Shown here piece by piece: positions 14,372 to 22,850 of a stretch of DNA of 33,661 nucleotides (positions are counted from its first letter, which is position 1; every line of letters starts with the position of its first letter). The stretch is from Candidatus Nitrotoga sp. CP45. GTDB taxonomy: Bacteria > Pseudomonadota > Gammaproteobacteria > Burkholderiales > Gallionellaceae. Made by a program: the position numbers and the translations under genes. Location: the NCBI GenBank assembly GCA_003402375.1, contig QFXJ01000007.1:1-33661 (forward strand), read 5' to 3'. A model generated the notes under the pieces. The model was given only the letters and a program-made list of their open reading frames with translations, had not been told where the DNA came from and ran no database searches.

Positions 14372-16351
14372 TCAATTGAACTTGTGATCTCCATTTTCAT
14401 GATCATTGCGACGGTCGATGAACAGGCTGTTGCCGTTGATTTTCTTTGCCTGCTTCTTCGCATCGGCTGCTGCTGTGGCAATCTGATGGTGTGAATAGTA
14501 CTGTCCCGGACAGACCTTGACCACACCGAGCGACAGGCTGATCAACGAATAAAATATTTTTCTCCCCTGCCGGTCTTCGCTGACATAACCGCCACGATCC
14601 TGATCCTCGATACTGTAATAGTGTCGGATCGCTGACTCGAAGTCGACCAGTATCGCGCGACAGCGCTCTTCCCAGTTCTCGCTCTGGAACAACACTATGA
14701 AGTCATCCCCTCCAATATGGCCAATAAAATCACGGTCGGGATCACAGCGATCGCTGAGAATCTTGCCCGTCATCTGAATGACATCATCACCCTTGCGATA
14801 GCCATGTACATCATTGTATGGCTTGAAATAGTCCAGATCGCAAAAGCACGCGCAAAACCGCGTGTCATTTTGCAGCAAGCGGTCTATATGCTCATTGATT
14901 GGCACATTGCCGGGAAGCTGCGTGAGCGGATTAGCATAGCGCGCAGCATTGATCTGTATTTGCGTAATCTCACGCATCAGGTCGTGTCCGGTACCCATAC
15001 CAAGATATTTCCCCTGATCCATGATGATGTAGCCATTGATCAGGTGGCGGGGATCCCCTTCCGTAATGAGGCGGCTCAAATCCTGCAAGCATGTGTCCTT
15101 TTCTGTCAATAGCGGATCGGCATTCATGAAAAAGGTGCAGGATTTTTTACCATATAGCTCGCGCTCATAGGGACGGGCGAAATGTTCAATCATATTGATC
15201 CGGTTAATCAAACCAAGTGGCTTGCCGTTGTCAACCACCGGGATGATTTGCAGATCCGGTTCGTTCAAAAAGAGTTCGTAGACCTCGTTGTTAAGGATGT
15301 CGGATGTGACGGTGGGCACTTTACGCAGCAGTTTTTGGACAGTCGCAATGTTTTGCTGGAATCCGTTTTTTTGTGGATAGACCGCAACGCCGTTCCGGAT
15401 CAGTGCCTTCGCCACTTCTGCAGATAGTGTGGTGGCAGGGGTGCTGTGGGGACGGGCAATGTGATAACCTTGCCCGCAGGCAACGCCCAGGTCGCGGATC
15501 AGGAGCAATTCTGCCTGTGTCTCTATCCCTTCAGCGATCACGGTTGTGCCGGATTGTTCTGCGATTTCCTGGATAGAACGCACGAACTGGAGCTTGACGG
15601 GATCGCGGTTGATCCTCTGGATAAAATGCATGTCAATCTTGACATATTCTGGCCGTAATTCGGACCACAGCCGCAGACTGGAAAATCCTTCGCCCAAATC
15701 GTCAATAGCAATCTGGAAGCCCATGCTCCGGTAATGCATCACCGCTTCAAGTAGCAAATTGTAATCGTAGGTTGGCTGGCTCTCGGTCAGCTCAATGATC
15801 ACGTTTCCCGGATTGATGCCAATCTCGTGGATGTAATCGAGCGTTTCGCCATGTTTCGCATCTCTTTGAAGCAGGCTTTCCGGACTGACATTGAGGAATA
15901 ATTTTCCCGGTAAACCTAATTCCGCAAACCTCTCCAGTACTACGCGACGGCACAAATGTTCAACTACTACGGTCAGATTGTTCATCCATGCCACCTTGAA
16001 CAGACTTAGGGGCGAATGCATTGGGCTGTCAGAGGGGCCACGGATCAGGCCTTCATAGCCAATAATTTCACCGCTTTGAAGACATATGATCGGTTGGAAA
16101 ATCGCATTCAACAAACGCTTTTCGATGATCTCATTCAGTTGTGCCAGCATCATCTCGTCGCCGTCATTTTTCAAAGAAGATACCAGCCCTTCGTTTGCAG
16201 GAGATTGTTCAAGCGTATATTCAATGTTGGTTGTACGCTGTTTGGCGTACAACATGGCTGTCATTTTCTGAAAAGTCCGTAAGGTTGCCAAGGGTACTCC
16301 TAGCGCGTCACTGGCGGGCGATGCGCACGATGTATCTTGTGAAATCATCAT
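14372..16351 (-). CDS. EAL-CBS-GGDEF cyclic-di-GMP protein
   Basis: 659 residues. EAL phosphodiesterase domain, about 75-310: EGLIRG (E100, EGL instead of EAL), LFLNVSPESL, ELTES, AIDDLGEGFSSL (DD 217-218) and VIAEGIE, so the catalytic set is largely present. A CBS pair spans about 335-460. A GGDEF domain spans about 475-640, with CDLDYFKPYNDVHG and signature GGDDF (547-551), an accepted active form. The RxxD inhibitory site five residues earlier is absent (PDRD), so product inhibition there is unlikely. There are no membrane segments, so it is cytoplasmic. CBS pairs often bind adenine nucleotides, suggesting energy-state control. Start: two adjacent ATGs (16351, 16348) follow AAAGGGGA; the second has better spacing. 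It is next to ppk1 but separated by 228 bp. Confidence 0.85.
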   Translation of the reverse strand: MMISQDTSCASPASDALGVPLATLRTFQKMTAMLYAKQRTTNIEYTLEQSPANEGLVSSLKNDGDEMMLAQLNEIIEKRLLNAIFQPIICLQSGEIIGYEGLIRGPSDSPMHSPLSLFKVAWMNNLTVVVEHLCRRVVLERFAELGLPGKLFLNVSPESLLQRDAKHGETLDYIHEIGINPGNVIIELTESQPTYDYNLLLEAVMHYRSMGFQIAIDDLGEGFSSLRLWSELRPEYVKIDMHFIQRINRDPVKLQFVRSIQEIAEQSGTTVIAEGIETQAELLLIRDLGVACGQGYHIARPHSTPATTLSAEVAKALIRNGVAVYPQKNGFQQNIATVQKLLRKVPTVTSDILNNEVYELFLNEPDLQIIPVVDNGKPLGLINRINMIEHFARPYERELYGKKSCTFFMNADPLLTEKDTCLQDLSRLITEGDPRHLINGYIIMDQGKYLGMGTGHDLMREITQIQINAARYANPLTQLPGNVPINEHIDRLLQNDTRFCACFCDLDYFKPYNDVHGYRKGDDVIQMTGKILSDRCDPDRDFIGHIGGDDFIVLFQSENWEERCRAILVDFESAIRHYYSIEDQDRGGYVSEDRQGRKIFYSLISLSLGVVKVCPGQYYSHHQIATAAADAKKQAKKINGNSLFIDRRNDHENGDHKFN

Positions 16352-16770
16352 TCCCCTTTGAACCTTTAAACTACGGTTGTTAAAAATCTTTGCTTTATTA
16401 GCTATATAAAGATATAGCTGTTATGAATGGTAATCGACATTTATTACAATAATATGACGCTTTGTAGTTTTCCCCTTTTATGGATGAATATAAGCGGTAT
16501 CGTTATAGAGTCGGCCATCACCTATTGATTCGGCCAGATTATGTTTGAAATCCGTTCGCATTGAACCTATCGAAAGGTGAATGGGCTTCGACGAGCACGA
16601 ACGGGTTAATACTTCACTATGCCGGGTTAATCGTATTAAGTTTCAGCGAAACACTGACAGATTAGCCTACATCCCGAAAGAGACGCAGCCTATCTTGGTA
16701 TTCCGATGGAGTAAGTTTGATCTTGGAGTGGTTTAACGTGTAATGGTTTTACTGAAGGCGGAGTTAACTG
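16352..16770. other. Intergenic region with dispersed repeat, no gene
   Basis: The 16514-16632 part holds a composite palindromic repeat (separate entry). The remainder, including 16640-16770 beyond the regA stop, shows only a small GTTTC-AGC-GAAAC hairpin near 16650 and no coding signal. Confidence 0.5.
16514..16632. repeat. Composite palindromic dispersed repeat
   Basis: CCTATTGATTCGGCCAGATT (16521-16540) matches TATTGATCCGGCCAGTTT at 2685. CCGTTCG (16552) faces CGAACGG (598-604 of the 16000s), with inner TCGAA and TTCGA, like the widespread GTTCG...CCTGTCGAAGGG...CGAAC repeat of environmental proteobacteria. GGGTTAATACTTCACTATGC then repeats the core of 7298-7326. It is likely two decayed repeat units joined. 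Confidence 0.5.
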
Positions 16771-17337
16771 CTAGTCATCACGCTCAGGAACCGGATGCTT
16801 CTGCAATTTACGTTGTAACGTGCGTCGATGCATATTAAGTGTGCGTGCGGCAGCGGAAACGTTACCGCCACAGTCAGCAAGCACCTTTTGCAAATGCTCC
16901 CACTCCAGGCGATCCACTGACATTGGTTTGGTTGTAATCGCGGCTTCAACAATACCTGGCTGATGATCGAACGCCGCAACAATTTCATCCGCATCCGCAG
17001 GCTTGGCCAGATAGTATGTCGCACCTAGCTTTACTGCCTCCACAGCGGTTGCAATACTCGAATAGCCGGTGAGCACCACGATGCGCGCATCAGGCTTTCG
17101 CTCCTTGAGATACGCTACCAGTGTCAGCCCTGACGGCCCGGGCATCTTTAGATCAATTACCGCGTGAGTGGGAAGATTTTGTGCAATCACTTGAATAGCT
17201 TCATTCACATCGTTTGCCACACTTACTGCAAAACCACGCCGAGTAAGGGCCTGCGCCAACACCGTGCAATAAGTAACGTCATCGTCTACCAACAGCAACT
17301 TGCGCGGCAACGAGTTTTCCACAATTGGTAAGGTCAT
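16771..17337 (-). CDS. regA: Redox response regulator RegA (PrrA/ActR family)
   Basis: 188 residues from the ATG at 17337. Receiver domain 1-125: LLLVDDD (D18-D20), phosphoacceptor D62 in AVIDLKMPG, T in VVLTGYSS, and K in YYLAKPAD. C-terminal Fis-type helix-turn-helix: NVSAAARTLNMHRRTLQRKL, almost invariant in RegA homologues. RegA controls respiration, carbon and nitrogen fixation genes in response to quinone redox state. The ATG overlaps the regB stop as ATGA, so translation is coupled; this decides the start against a longer frame at 17388. Usual family length is about 180 residues. The target genes are not visible here. Confidence 0.9.
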   Translation of the reverse strand: MTLPIVENSLPRKLLLVDDDVTYCTVLAQALTRRGFAVSVANDVNEAIQVIAQNLPTHAVIDLKMPGPSGLTLVAYLKERKPDARIVVLTGYSSIATAVEAVKLGATYYLAKPADADEIVAAFDHQPGIVEAAITTKPMSVDRLEWEHLQKVLADCGGNVSAAARTLNMHRRTLQRKLQKHPVPERDD

Positions 17338-18602
17338 ATTGAATTCGTCACACGTAAACTTGCTAGGGGCAATATCACACAAGTGCATACCCCCCCGCCA
17401 TCCCGATTCGATAGTGAAAGTGTACCGCCAAACCGGCGCAATGCGGCATTAACCAGAAATAATCCAAGCCCTTGCCCACTTTCTTTGGTGGTAAAAAATA
17501 ATTCTCCGGCATGAGTTTCTGCAGTTGGGGTCAAACCTGCACCCCGGTCGGAGACTTCGATTTTCAATTGCTCTGTAGTGCAGCTAACCTCCACCTCTAC
17601 ACTGTGTTCCGAAGCATCGGCAGCGTTATTTAAAATATTGGTGATCACTTGCCCCAAGACTTGTTCAGCTACGATCTGCGGCGCGGGAGATGGGCCATTC
17701 CAGTGATAACTTACCTGCGCCGAGGGACGCATACCGCGCCATTGCACCAATAAATCTTCAAAATAACTATCAAGCGCAACGCTGTAACCACTTTCCGCAC
17801 GCGCTTGTTCTGTAGACGACAGCATCTGGGAAAGCGTATTTTTACAACGCGTGACTTGGTCGCGCAGCAAATGTAATTCTTGCACTAACTCTGGTTGCGT
17901 CGCATATTGATGTTCGAGCTCTTTAAGCACGACCGCCATCGTGCCCAGAGGGGTACCTAACTCATGCGCCGCACCCACTGCCAATGTGCCAAGCGCTACC
18001 AGATGTTCATCACGTAGCGCGTTCTCACGCACCTCCGCCAGCATGCGCTCACGTTCACGCAAAGTGTTACCCATCTTCACCACATAATAACCAACCAACC
18101 CTACTCCCAGAACGAAACCAAACCACATGAGCCAAGCACTTGAGTCAAGACGGGCAACGTGGTCAATATGGAAATGCGGCAGCGGAATATAAACGAACAT
18201 CAAGAACGTGTAACAGGCCACAATTAACGCAGCCAACAACCAGGCATAGATAGCCAACAACGTAGCAGCGGCTATCGTGAGCGGCAACAATAACAACAGC
18301 ACAAACGGATTGGTGGTGCCCCCAGCCAGATAGAGCAAGGCACTTAACAATAGAACATCCAACACCAACTGTCCGAACACCTCAATTTCCTGCACTGGCC
18401 ATGGCAGTTTGAACCGGATCCAAGTAAGTATGTTGAGAACCAGTAACACAGTGCCAATCACTGCGAATGGCAACGGCATCCCCATACCTTTAGCAACCAC
18501 CAACACCGCCAAGGTCAGGCCAACCACGGCGATATTTTTGAGCACCAGCACGCGCCGCAGATTCACTGGCGACGACGTTGAAACAGAAACGAATGGTTTC
18601 AT
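17334..18602 (-). CDS. regB: Redox sensor histidine kinase RegB (PrrB/ActS family)
   Basis: 422 residues. Six hydrophobic segments lie in about 20-175, with the ubiquinone-binding heptapeptide GGTTNPF at 94-100 in the third loop. The H-box GAAHELGTPLG carries H213. Cys253 in VTRCKNTLSQM corresponds to the redox-active cysteine of Rhodobacter RegB. The N-box is NILNNAADAS, and the G boxes are DRGAGL and GQGLGLFLV. The protein sits in the inner membrane and phosphorylates RegA when the quinone pool is reduced or oxygen is low. The regA gene overlaps its stop by four bases. All diagnostic residues are present, so it should be active. Confidence 0.92.
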   Translation of the reverse strand: MKPFVSVSTSSPVNLRRVLVLKNIAVVGLTLAVLVVAKGMGMPLPFAVIGTVLLVLNILTWIRFKLPWPVQEIEVFGQLVLDVLLLSALLYLAGGTTNPFVLLLLLPLTIAAATLLAIYAWLLAALIVACYTFLMFVYIPLPHFHIDHVARLDSSAWLMWFGFVLGVGLVGYYVVKMGNTLRERERMLAEVRENALRDEHLVALGTLAVGAAHELGTPLGTMAVVLKELEHQYATQPELVQELHLLRDQVTRCKNTLSQMLSSTEQARAESGYSVALDSYFEDLLVQWRGMRPSAQVSYHWNGPSPAPQIVAEQVLGQVITNILNNAADASEHSVEVEVSCTTEQLKIEVSDRGAGLTPTAETHAGELFFTTKESGQGLGLFLVNAALRRFGGTLSLSNRDGGGVCTCVILPLASLRVTNSI

Positions 18603-18749
18603 TAATTAATCCGGTAATTCAATTCTTTAAGAAAAAAATGACAATAAAACAATCCTCAGTCTGACATCGCCAGTCTGTGACGATGTACAGGTAAGTGCTC
18701 AGCATTTGTGGCTGTTGAGTTACCGCACCTAGTCCGTTATAGTTCGGGC

Positions 18750-18920
18750 ATGGCTTCTAAATCACTACTTGAACACAATCCCCATTTACGCAATGCGCAG
18801 GAATATCAACGCGCCCTGCGTGCCAGTGTACTTTCCTCAATTGCGATTGAAGGTGTCATAAAGGCTGCCGAACGTGCACTGGCACCCAAAAACAAAAAAC
18901 AATCTAATCCGACCAGCTAA
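18750..18920 (+). CDS. Fic-antitoxin-like small protein
   Basis: A 56-residue protein beginning MASKSLLEHNPHLRNAQEYQ. Residues 29-35 read SSIAIEG, matching the [ST]xxxE[GN] inhibitory motif with which VbhA/YhfG-type antitoxins block the ATP site of Fic AMP-transferases. The C terminus is basic. The gene converges on a truncated Fic gene and overlaps its stop by four bases, unlike the usual antitoxin-then-toxin order. The longer frame from 18708 adds 14 residues without family features. No strong Shine-Dalgarno is visible. Role inferred from motif and neighbour; it could be an unrelated small protein. Confidence 0.55.
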   Translation: MASKSLLEHNPHLRNAQEYQRALRASVLSSIAIEGVIKAAERALAPKNKKQSNPTS

Positions 18921-19300
18921 CCGCTGGTTTTTACCACCCTCCTGAAAACCTCGATCATTGGCGTGTAATCACGCTCCATGCTTGTACGTACGGCAGCAAA
19001 ATATTCCTCACGCCTTTTTCCTTTGATGCTGGAAAAATTCAACAGTGGCATGCCTGCTTGCAACGCCAATAACTGTGAAAGCAAACGCGACAAACGCCCA
19101 TTGCCTTCACGGAATGGATGGATTAGCACCAACTCGCAATGCGTAACCGCTAATGCCTTCAACAAATCCTTCAAGTTTTCAATCCAGAATGCTTTCATTG
19201 ATTTTTGCAGGTTAATCAGCTCGGCATATTGCGCCGCACACTCTCGTGCCGCTTGACGAATCCGATTGGGGAATGCCACTAGAATTAAACCGAGAACCAA
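18917..19300 (-). pseudogene. Fic-domain protein, 5' truncated
   Basis: About 127 codons with an intact Fic motif HPFREGNGR at 61-69. The histidine, acidic residue, GN and arginine required for AMP transfer are all present. C-terminal helices follow (RLLSQLLALQAGMPLLNF). Fic proteins modify target hydroxyls with AMP. The N-terminal 70-100 residues that normally form the first helices and flap are missing; the frame opens only at a TTG with no Shine-Dalgarno, after which AT-rich non-coding DNA lies upstream. I therefore call it a 5'-truncated remnant. A shorter real gene from this TTG is not excluded. Confidence 0.6.
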
Positions 19301-19600
19301 CGCAAGATCACTTATTCACTATTTTTATATACAAGAGCACCCTTTAGGTACCACCGCACAGACCTAACAAGCTACTCTCTGTAGCCAGTGTTCTGTATTT
19401 CTGCTTTTTTTAATGACATACAAATAGTTAACAGTCTATTTACATGTCGGTCTCTTAAATGATTTTAAACAGTGACCTTTTTATGTTTATAAATTTTTTC
19501 TTATCAAGAGGTTAATTAAAAGGTTAAATAGGGCGGATTGAATTACGATGGAATTAGGCAAATAATTTATACTCCTCTGGTAAATGAGTTCAAGAACTAG
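19301..19600. other. AT-rich intergenic region, nothing recognised
   Basis: No open frame, hairpin or repeat of note was found. It probably contains the degraded upstream part of the Fic gene and the downstream region of the histidine kinase gene. Confidence 0.4.
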
Positions 19601-20881
19601 TTACGGTGCTTCGACCAGTTGCAATTCAATCCAGAATTCGCTCCCCACACCGACGGTACTTGTTACGTTAATTGTGCCCCCCATTAATTCGACTAGCTGC
19701 TTGGTAACTACAAGGCCAATACCTGTTCCTTCCTCGTCACCGGCCTCTTGTCCGAGCCGATTGAAGGGCTGAAATAATTGAGCCACTTTCTCTGCTGGCA
19801 GTCCCATGCCTGTGTCTTTGATGGTGATGCGAATGTTATTTAAAACCCTAGTACATTTAACCTCGACGCTTCCATTCTGACGGTTGTATTTAATTGCATT
19901 GGACAACAAGTTGAGGAGAATCTGCTTTACGCGTACTGGATCTGCACAAATTGACCAAGTTTTGTCGAATGGAATTAATTTGATAGATATGTTGCGTTTT
20001 TTTGCCTGTAACTCGACCATGGCTAGGCATTCGAGTATGGTAATTCCCAGCGGAAGGGGTTCGCGTTTCAATGATGCCCAACCAGCTTCGATCGTCGCAA
20101 GATCTAGGACTCCATTAATCATTTTTAGCAGATAATTTCCAGCGTTGTTAATATGATTTAACCATCGAGCGTGAGTTTCTAAACTCAGAGGGGAAGATCG
20201 CTGCAACAATTGAGTAAATCCAAGGATCGCATTTAGCGGGGTGCGTAGATCGTGGCTCAACTTGATAAAAAACTCTGATTTGGCAATTGAGGCTTTTTCC
20301 GCGTCAATCTTTGCAGTCTCCAATTGAACTTTATCTTCTTCAACTTCTTCCAAGCGTTTATTTTTTTCCTTTGTATCGACAGATAAATGAGCGTTCAATT
20401 CCTGCAATTGTATTAGGTGCGCCTCCATCTCCGACAATAATGTTTCTGCGTTTTTAATTTCGCCCTCGCGCAAGGCCACTCCCTTTTCGCGCTCTAAGAT
20501 ACTTTCGTCACGTACATCAGCTGTGTTTTCACGTACATCAGCTGTGTTTTCACGTACATCAGCTGTGTTTTCACGTACGTCAGCTGTGTTTTCACGCACA
20601 TCAGCTGTGGTTTCACGTACGTCAGCAGTGTTTTCACGTACGTCAGCGGCACCTTCACGTTGATCAGCGGCACCTTCACGTTGATCAGTAGCTTTTTCAC
20701 GCATATTTAGAGATTTATGACGGACAGTTAATACCGATTCTAGTAGAGCGACCGACTTCTCCCGATTTAGAAGTATCGCTTCATCGCTTCCGAAATCTTG
20801 CACCTCACCTGTATCTTGAATTAAGACCTTCTGTTGACTTAGATCGACCATATCAACGTTGTCGCTGTTTTTTTTGCTCAT
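19601..20881 (-). CDS. Sensor histidine kinase with heptad-repeat coiled coil
   Basis: 426 residues, no membrane segment. Residues about 60-140 are near-identical seven-residue repeats (QREGAAD, VRENTAD and variants), a regular coiled coil. More helix (141-195) leads into the HisKA domain with H210 in IKLSHDLRTPLNAILGF, then HATPase: NLLSNAIKYN, DTGMGLP and GTGIGLVVTK. It has no receiver, PAS or other sensor domain, so input probably comes through the coiled coil or a partner. No response regulator gene is adjacent. Related REG/ADxRE coiled coils occur before kinases in Gallionella-like bacteria, from memory. The repeat DNA is a 21-bp tandem array. Confidence 0.85.
   Translation of the reverse strand: MSKKNSDNVDMVDLSQQKVLIQDTGEVQDFGSDEAILLNREKSVALLESVLTVRHKSLNMREKATDQREGAADQREGAADVRENTADVRETTADVRENTADVRENTADVRENTADVRENTADVRDESILEREKGVALREGEIKNAETLLSEMEAHLIQLQELNAHLSVDTKEKNKRLEEVEEDKVQLETAKIDAEKASIAKSEFFIKLSHDLRTPLNAILGFTQLLQRSSPLSLETHARWLNHINNAGNYLLKMINGVLDLATIEAGWASLKREPLPLGITILECLAMVELQAKKRNISIKLIPFDKTWSICADPVRVKQILLNLLSNAIKYNRQNGSVEVKCTRVLNNIRITIKDTGMGLPAEKVAQLFQPFNRLGQEAGDEEGTGIGLVVTKQLVELMGGTINVTSTVGVGSEFWIELQLVEAP
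20508..20717. repeat. 21-bp tandem repeat inside the histidine kinase gene
   Basis: About ten units of 21 bp; the consensus on plus is TCACGTACATCAGCTGTGTT plus T. The units at 20508, 20529 and 20550 are identical, those between 20571 and 20654 differ at a few bases, and those from 20655 diverge. The period is a multiple of three, so gain or loss of units keeps the frame and changes coiled-coil length. Confidence 0.9.
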
Positions 20882-20917
20882 TGCCTAATATCCTTCATGT
20901 TATAAATTTGATCAGGG

Positions 20918-21557
20918 CTAGTGATTGGCCCTCCTTACTATCGATTCAGCCGTTAAATAGGGATAAGCCTTAACCAAAAACATATTCATGGTCGATTGAA
21001 ACGCCGTTTTTTGTTCTATTATCTTTAGTTTTGACGACTTTACCATAGTAAATTGTCCTATAAAATTTAGTGAATCAATTGTTTGATCCATCAATAGCTT
21101 TGAGTGACACGCTTCCTCTTCACCAATGGAAACAAAAATCACCCCATCCTCCGCCAGTAAATCCTTCGCCAGTGTCAGCCGCCGATACATATATTCCAGC
21201 CACTTGGAATGCTGATAAGCATCGTTCTTATCCACAAAACGGTCGTTGTAGATGAAATCGCGGTTCCCGGTGTTGTAAGGTAGGTCGATGTAGATGCAAT
21301 TCACACGTCCGGCATGGATCAAGCGCAGATAGCGCAGGACGTCGAAGTTGTCCGCCCTCAATGAAGAGATTTTCAAACGCCGTATCGCCGCATGAAAAGG
21401 CAGGATCAAAATCAAGTGCCACTAAATCGTCATTCAGGCTCTTGTAGTGTTCAATCTCGTTACGCTCTCACACCAGCCCAACTTTTGGCTTGTGGTCGCG
21501 TTCATGCAAGAGGCGCAAAAGCTCTTCTTTACTGTACTGATCGTAATTGTCTGCCAC
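20918..21557 (-). pseudogene. Broken type III-like adenine DNA methyltransferase (mod)
   Basis: From a GTG at 21557 the frame reads VADNYDQYSKEELLRLLHER, typical of the N terminus of Mod-type methyltransferases. It meets TGA at 21468-21470, where related proteins have Trp (GLVWERNEIEH). It continues to ENLFIEG, then shifts by one base near 21355 into DNFDVLRYLRLIHAGRVNCI. The catalytic DPPY motif is DLPYNTG (P to L). GVIFVSI then follows and the C terminus is lost after about 165 codons. No restriction (res) gene is present. At least three lesions make it inactive. Confidence 0.75.
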
Positions 21558-21967
21558 CTGTCCGCCCCGATTTTTTAATTTGCGCGAGTGTATAGTATGC
21601 CGCTCACTGCATAAAACTTGCATCACTACTCCAAAAATACTCAATGGAAAAGTCAGAAAAAAAGGGTAGCAAGCTCTCGCTTGAATAATTCAAGCGTCTG
21701 ACCTGCAACAAGCTGCCCTCGACTGGATGGATATTGAAGATGTCGCACCACGGCTAATCAGCCCATACGGTCAGCTTAAGAAAATAAAAACGAACGTTTT
21801 TAAAAACTTAAAATACAGTGTCAAAATAAAGCACCCCGCAGCAAGCTGCGGGGTGCTTTATTTACCGAGCCCATAACAAGATAGCTCGTATAATGAGATG
21901 GCATAAATCCGTAAATTAATATACCCCCGAATTTAGCCGCGCTATATGCGCATGATTTGAAGTTGCG
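21558..21967. other. Intergenic region with terminator, no gene
   Basis: Besides the terminator at 21824-21863, the stretch has short plus-strand frames (for example near 21640-21780, reading LDWMDIEDVAPRLISPYG) that I do not recognise and that lack a proper start. It could be a decayed gene edge. Confidence 0.4.
21824..21863. terminator. Strong bidirectional intrinsic terminator
   Basis: AAATAAAGCACCCCGCAGC, loop AA, GCTGCGGGGTGCTTTATTT: a perfect 19-bp stem with A and T flanks, so it works in both directions. It serves the NYN gene that ends at 21968 on the minus strand. Confidence 0.9.
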
Positions 21968-22795
21968 TTATTCCTCCGCCGCTGGTAAACGTATGGTGTA
22001 CTGACCTGCTTTTTCATCACGTACCATCATGAGCAGATTATTTTTTTGCGCGTCTTCCACCAGTTCTTTGAACGAACGATAGCCGTAAGCCGATTCAGCA
22101 AAACCCGGTTTGCGCCGCTGCATGGTTGGCTTAACCATGGAATACCAGACTTTCTCTTCGCCCCGTTCAGCAATCAATGCTTCGATGGTTTCGACAATAA
22201 AATCGAGTGCTTCTTGCCGCTTATCATCTTCAGGTTTCAATATTGATTTTTTCGTCGTACCGCCGGCAGGTGTTTTTGCTGGAGATTTTTTCTCAGCGCG
22301 TTTTTTCTGTGCTTCTTGCTCACGTACCAGATCATCATAGAAAATGAATTCATCGCAATTAGCGCTAAGTAGATCAGAAGTTGAATCCTTAACCCCAATC
22401 CCGATCACATATTTGTTGTTCTCCCGCAGCTTTGAAACCAACGGAGAAAAATCCGAATCACCGCTGATAATGACAAAAGTATCAACATGGGATTTGGTAT
22501 AGCAAAGATCTAGCGCATCAACGACCATACGAATATCGGCAGAATTTTTACCTGATTGGCGCACATGCGGAATCTCAATCAATTCAAAAGCCGCTTCATG
22601 CATCGTCGCCTTAAACTCTTTATAACGATCCCAGTCACAATAAGCTTTTTTGACAACAATACTGCCCTTGAGCAGTAAGCGTTCAAGCACCTTTTTGATG
22701 TCGAACTGTGCATACTTGGCCTCACGCACCCCTAACGCAATGTTCTCGAAATCGCAAAACATAGCCATGTTGGTAATTTCAGGTTGACCAGCCAT
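21968..22795 (-). CDS. NYN-domain nuclease with LOTUS (OST-HTH) domain
   Basis: 275 residues. The NYN (PIN-like) nuclease domain, about 8-155, shows its acidic ligands: D15 in FCDFENIA, D87 in NSADIRMVVDAL, and D113/D115 in ISGDSDFSPLV. A charged linker (about 158-190, rich in Lys, Arg and Glu) leads to a LOTUS/OST-HTH domain (about 192-270: WYSMVKPTMQRRKPGFAESA, then YGYRSFKELVEDA). LOTUS domains bind RNA or protein partners, so this is probably an RNA-cleaving or RNA-processing enzyme, related to the LabA/DUF88 family. The substrate is unknown. It is conserved-looking and monocistronic, with a strong terminator. Confidence 0.85.
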   Translation of the reverse strand: MAGQPEITNMAMFCDFENIALGVREAKYAQFDIKKVLERLLLKGSIVVKKAYCDWDRYKEFKATMHEAAFELIEIPHVRQSGKNSADIRMVVDALDLCYTKSHVDTFVIISGDSDFSPLVSKLRENNKYVIGIGVKDSTSDLLSANCDEFIFYDDLVREQEAQKKRAEKKSPAKTPAGGTTKKSILKPEDDKRQEALDFIVETIEALIAERGEEKVWYSMVKPTMQRRKPGFAESAYGYRSFKELVEDAQKNNLLMMVRDEKAGQYTIRLPAAEE

Positions 22796-22850
22796 CTGAT
22801 ACTCCTAAATTAGTTAATGCTGCGACACCCGTTCTCCGAACTATTACCAA

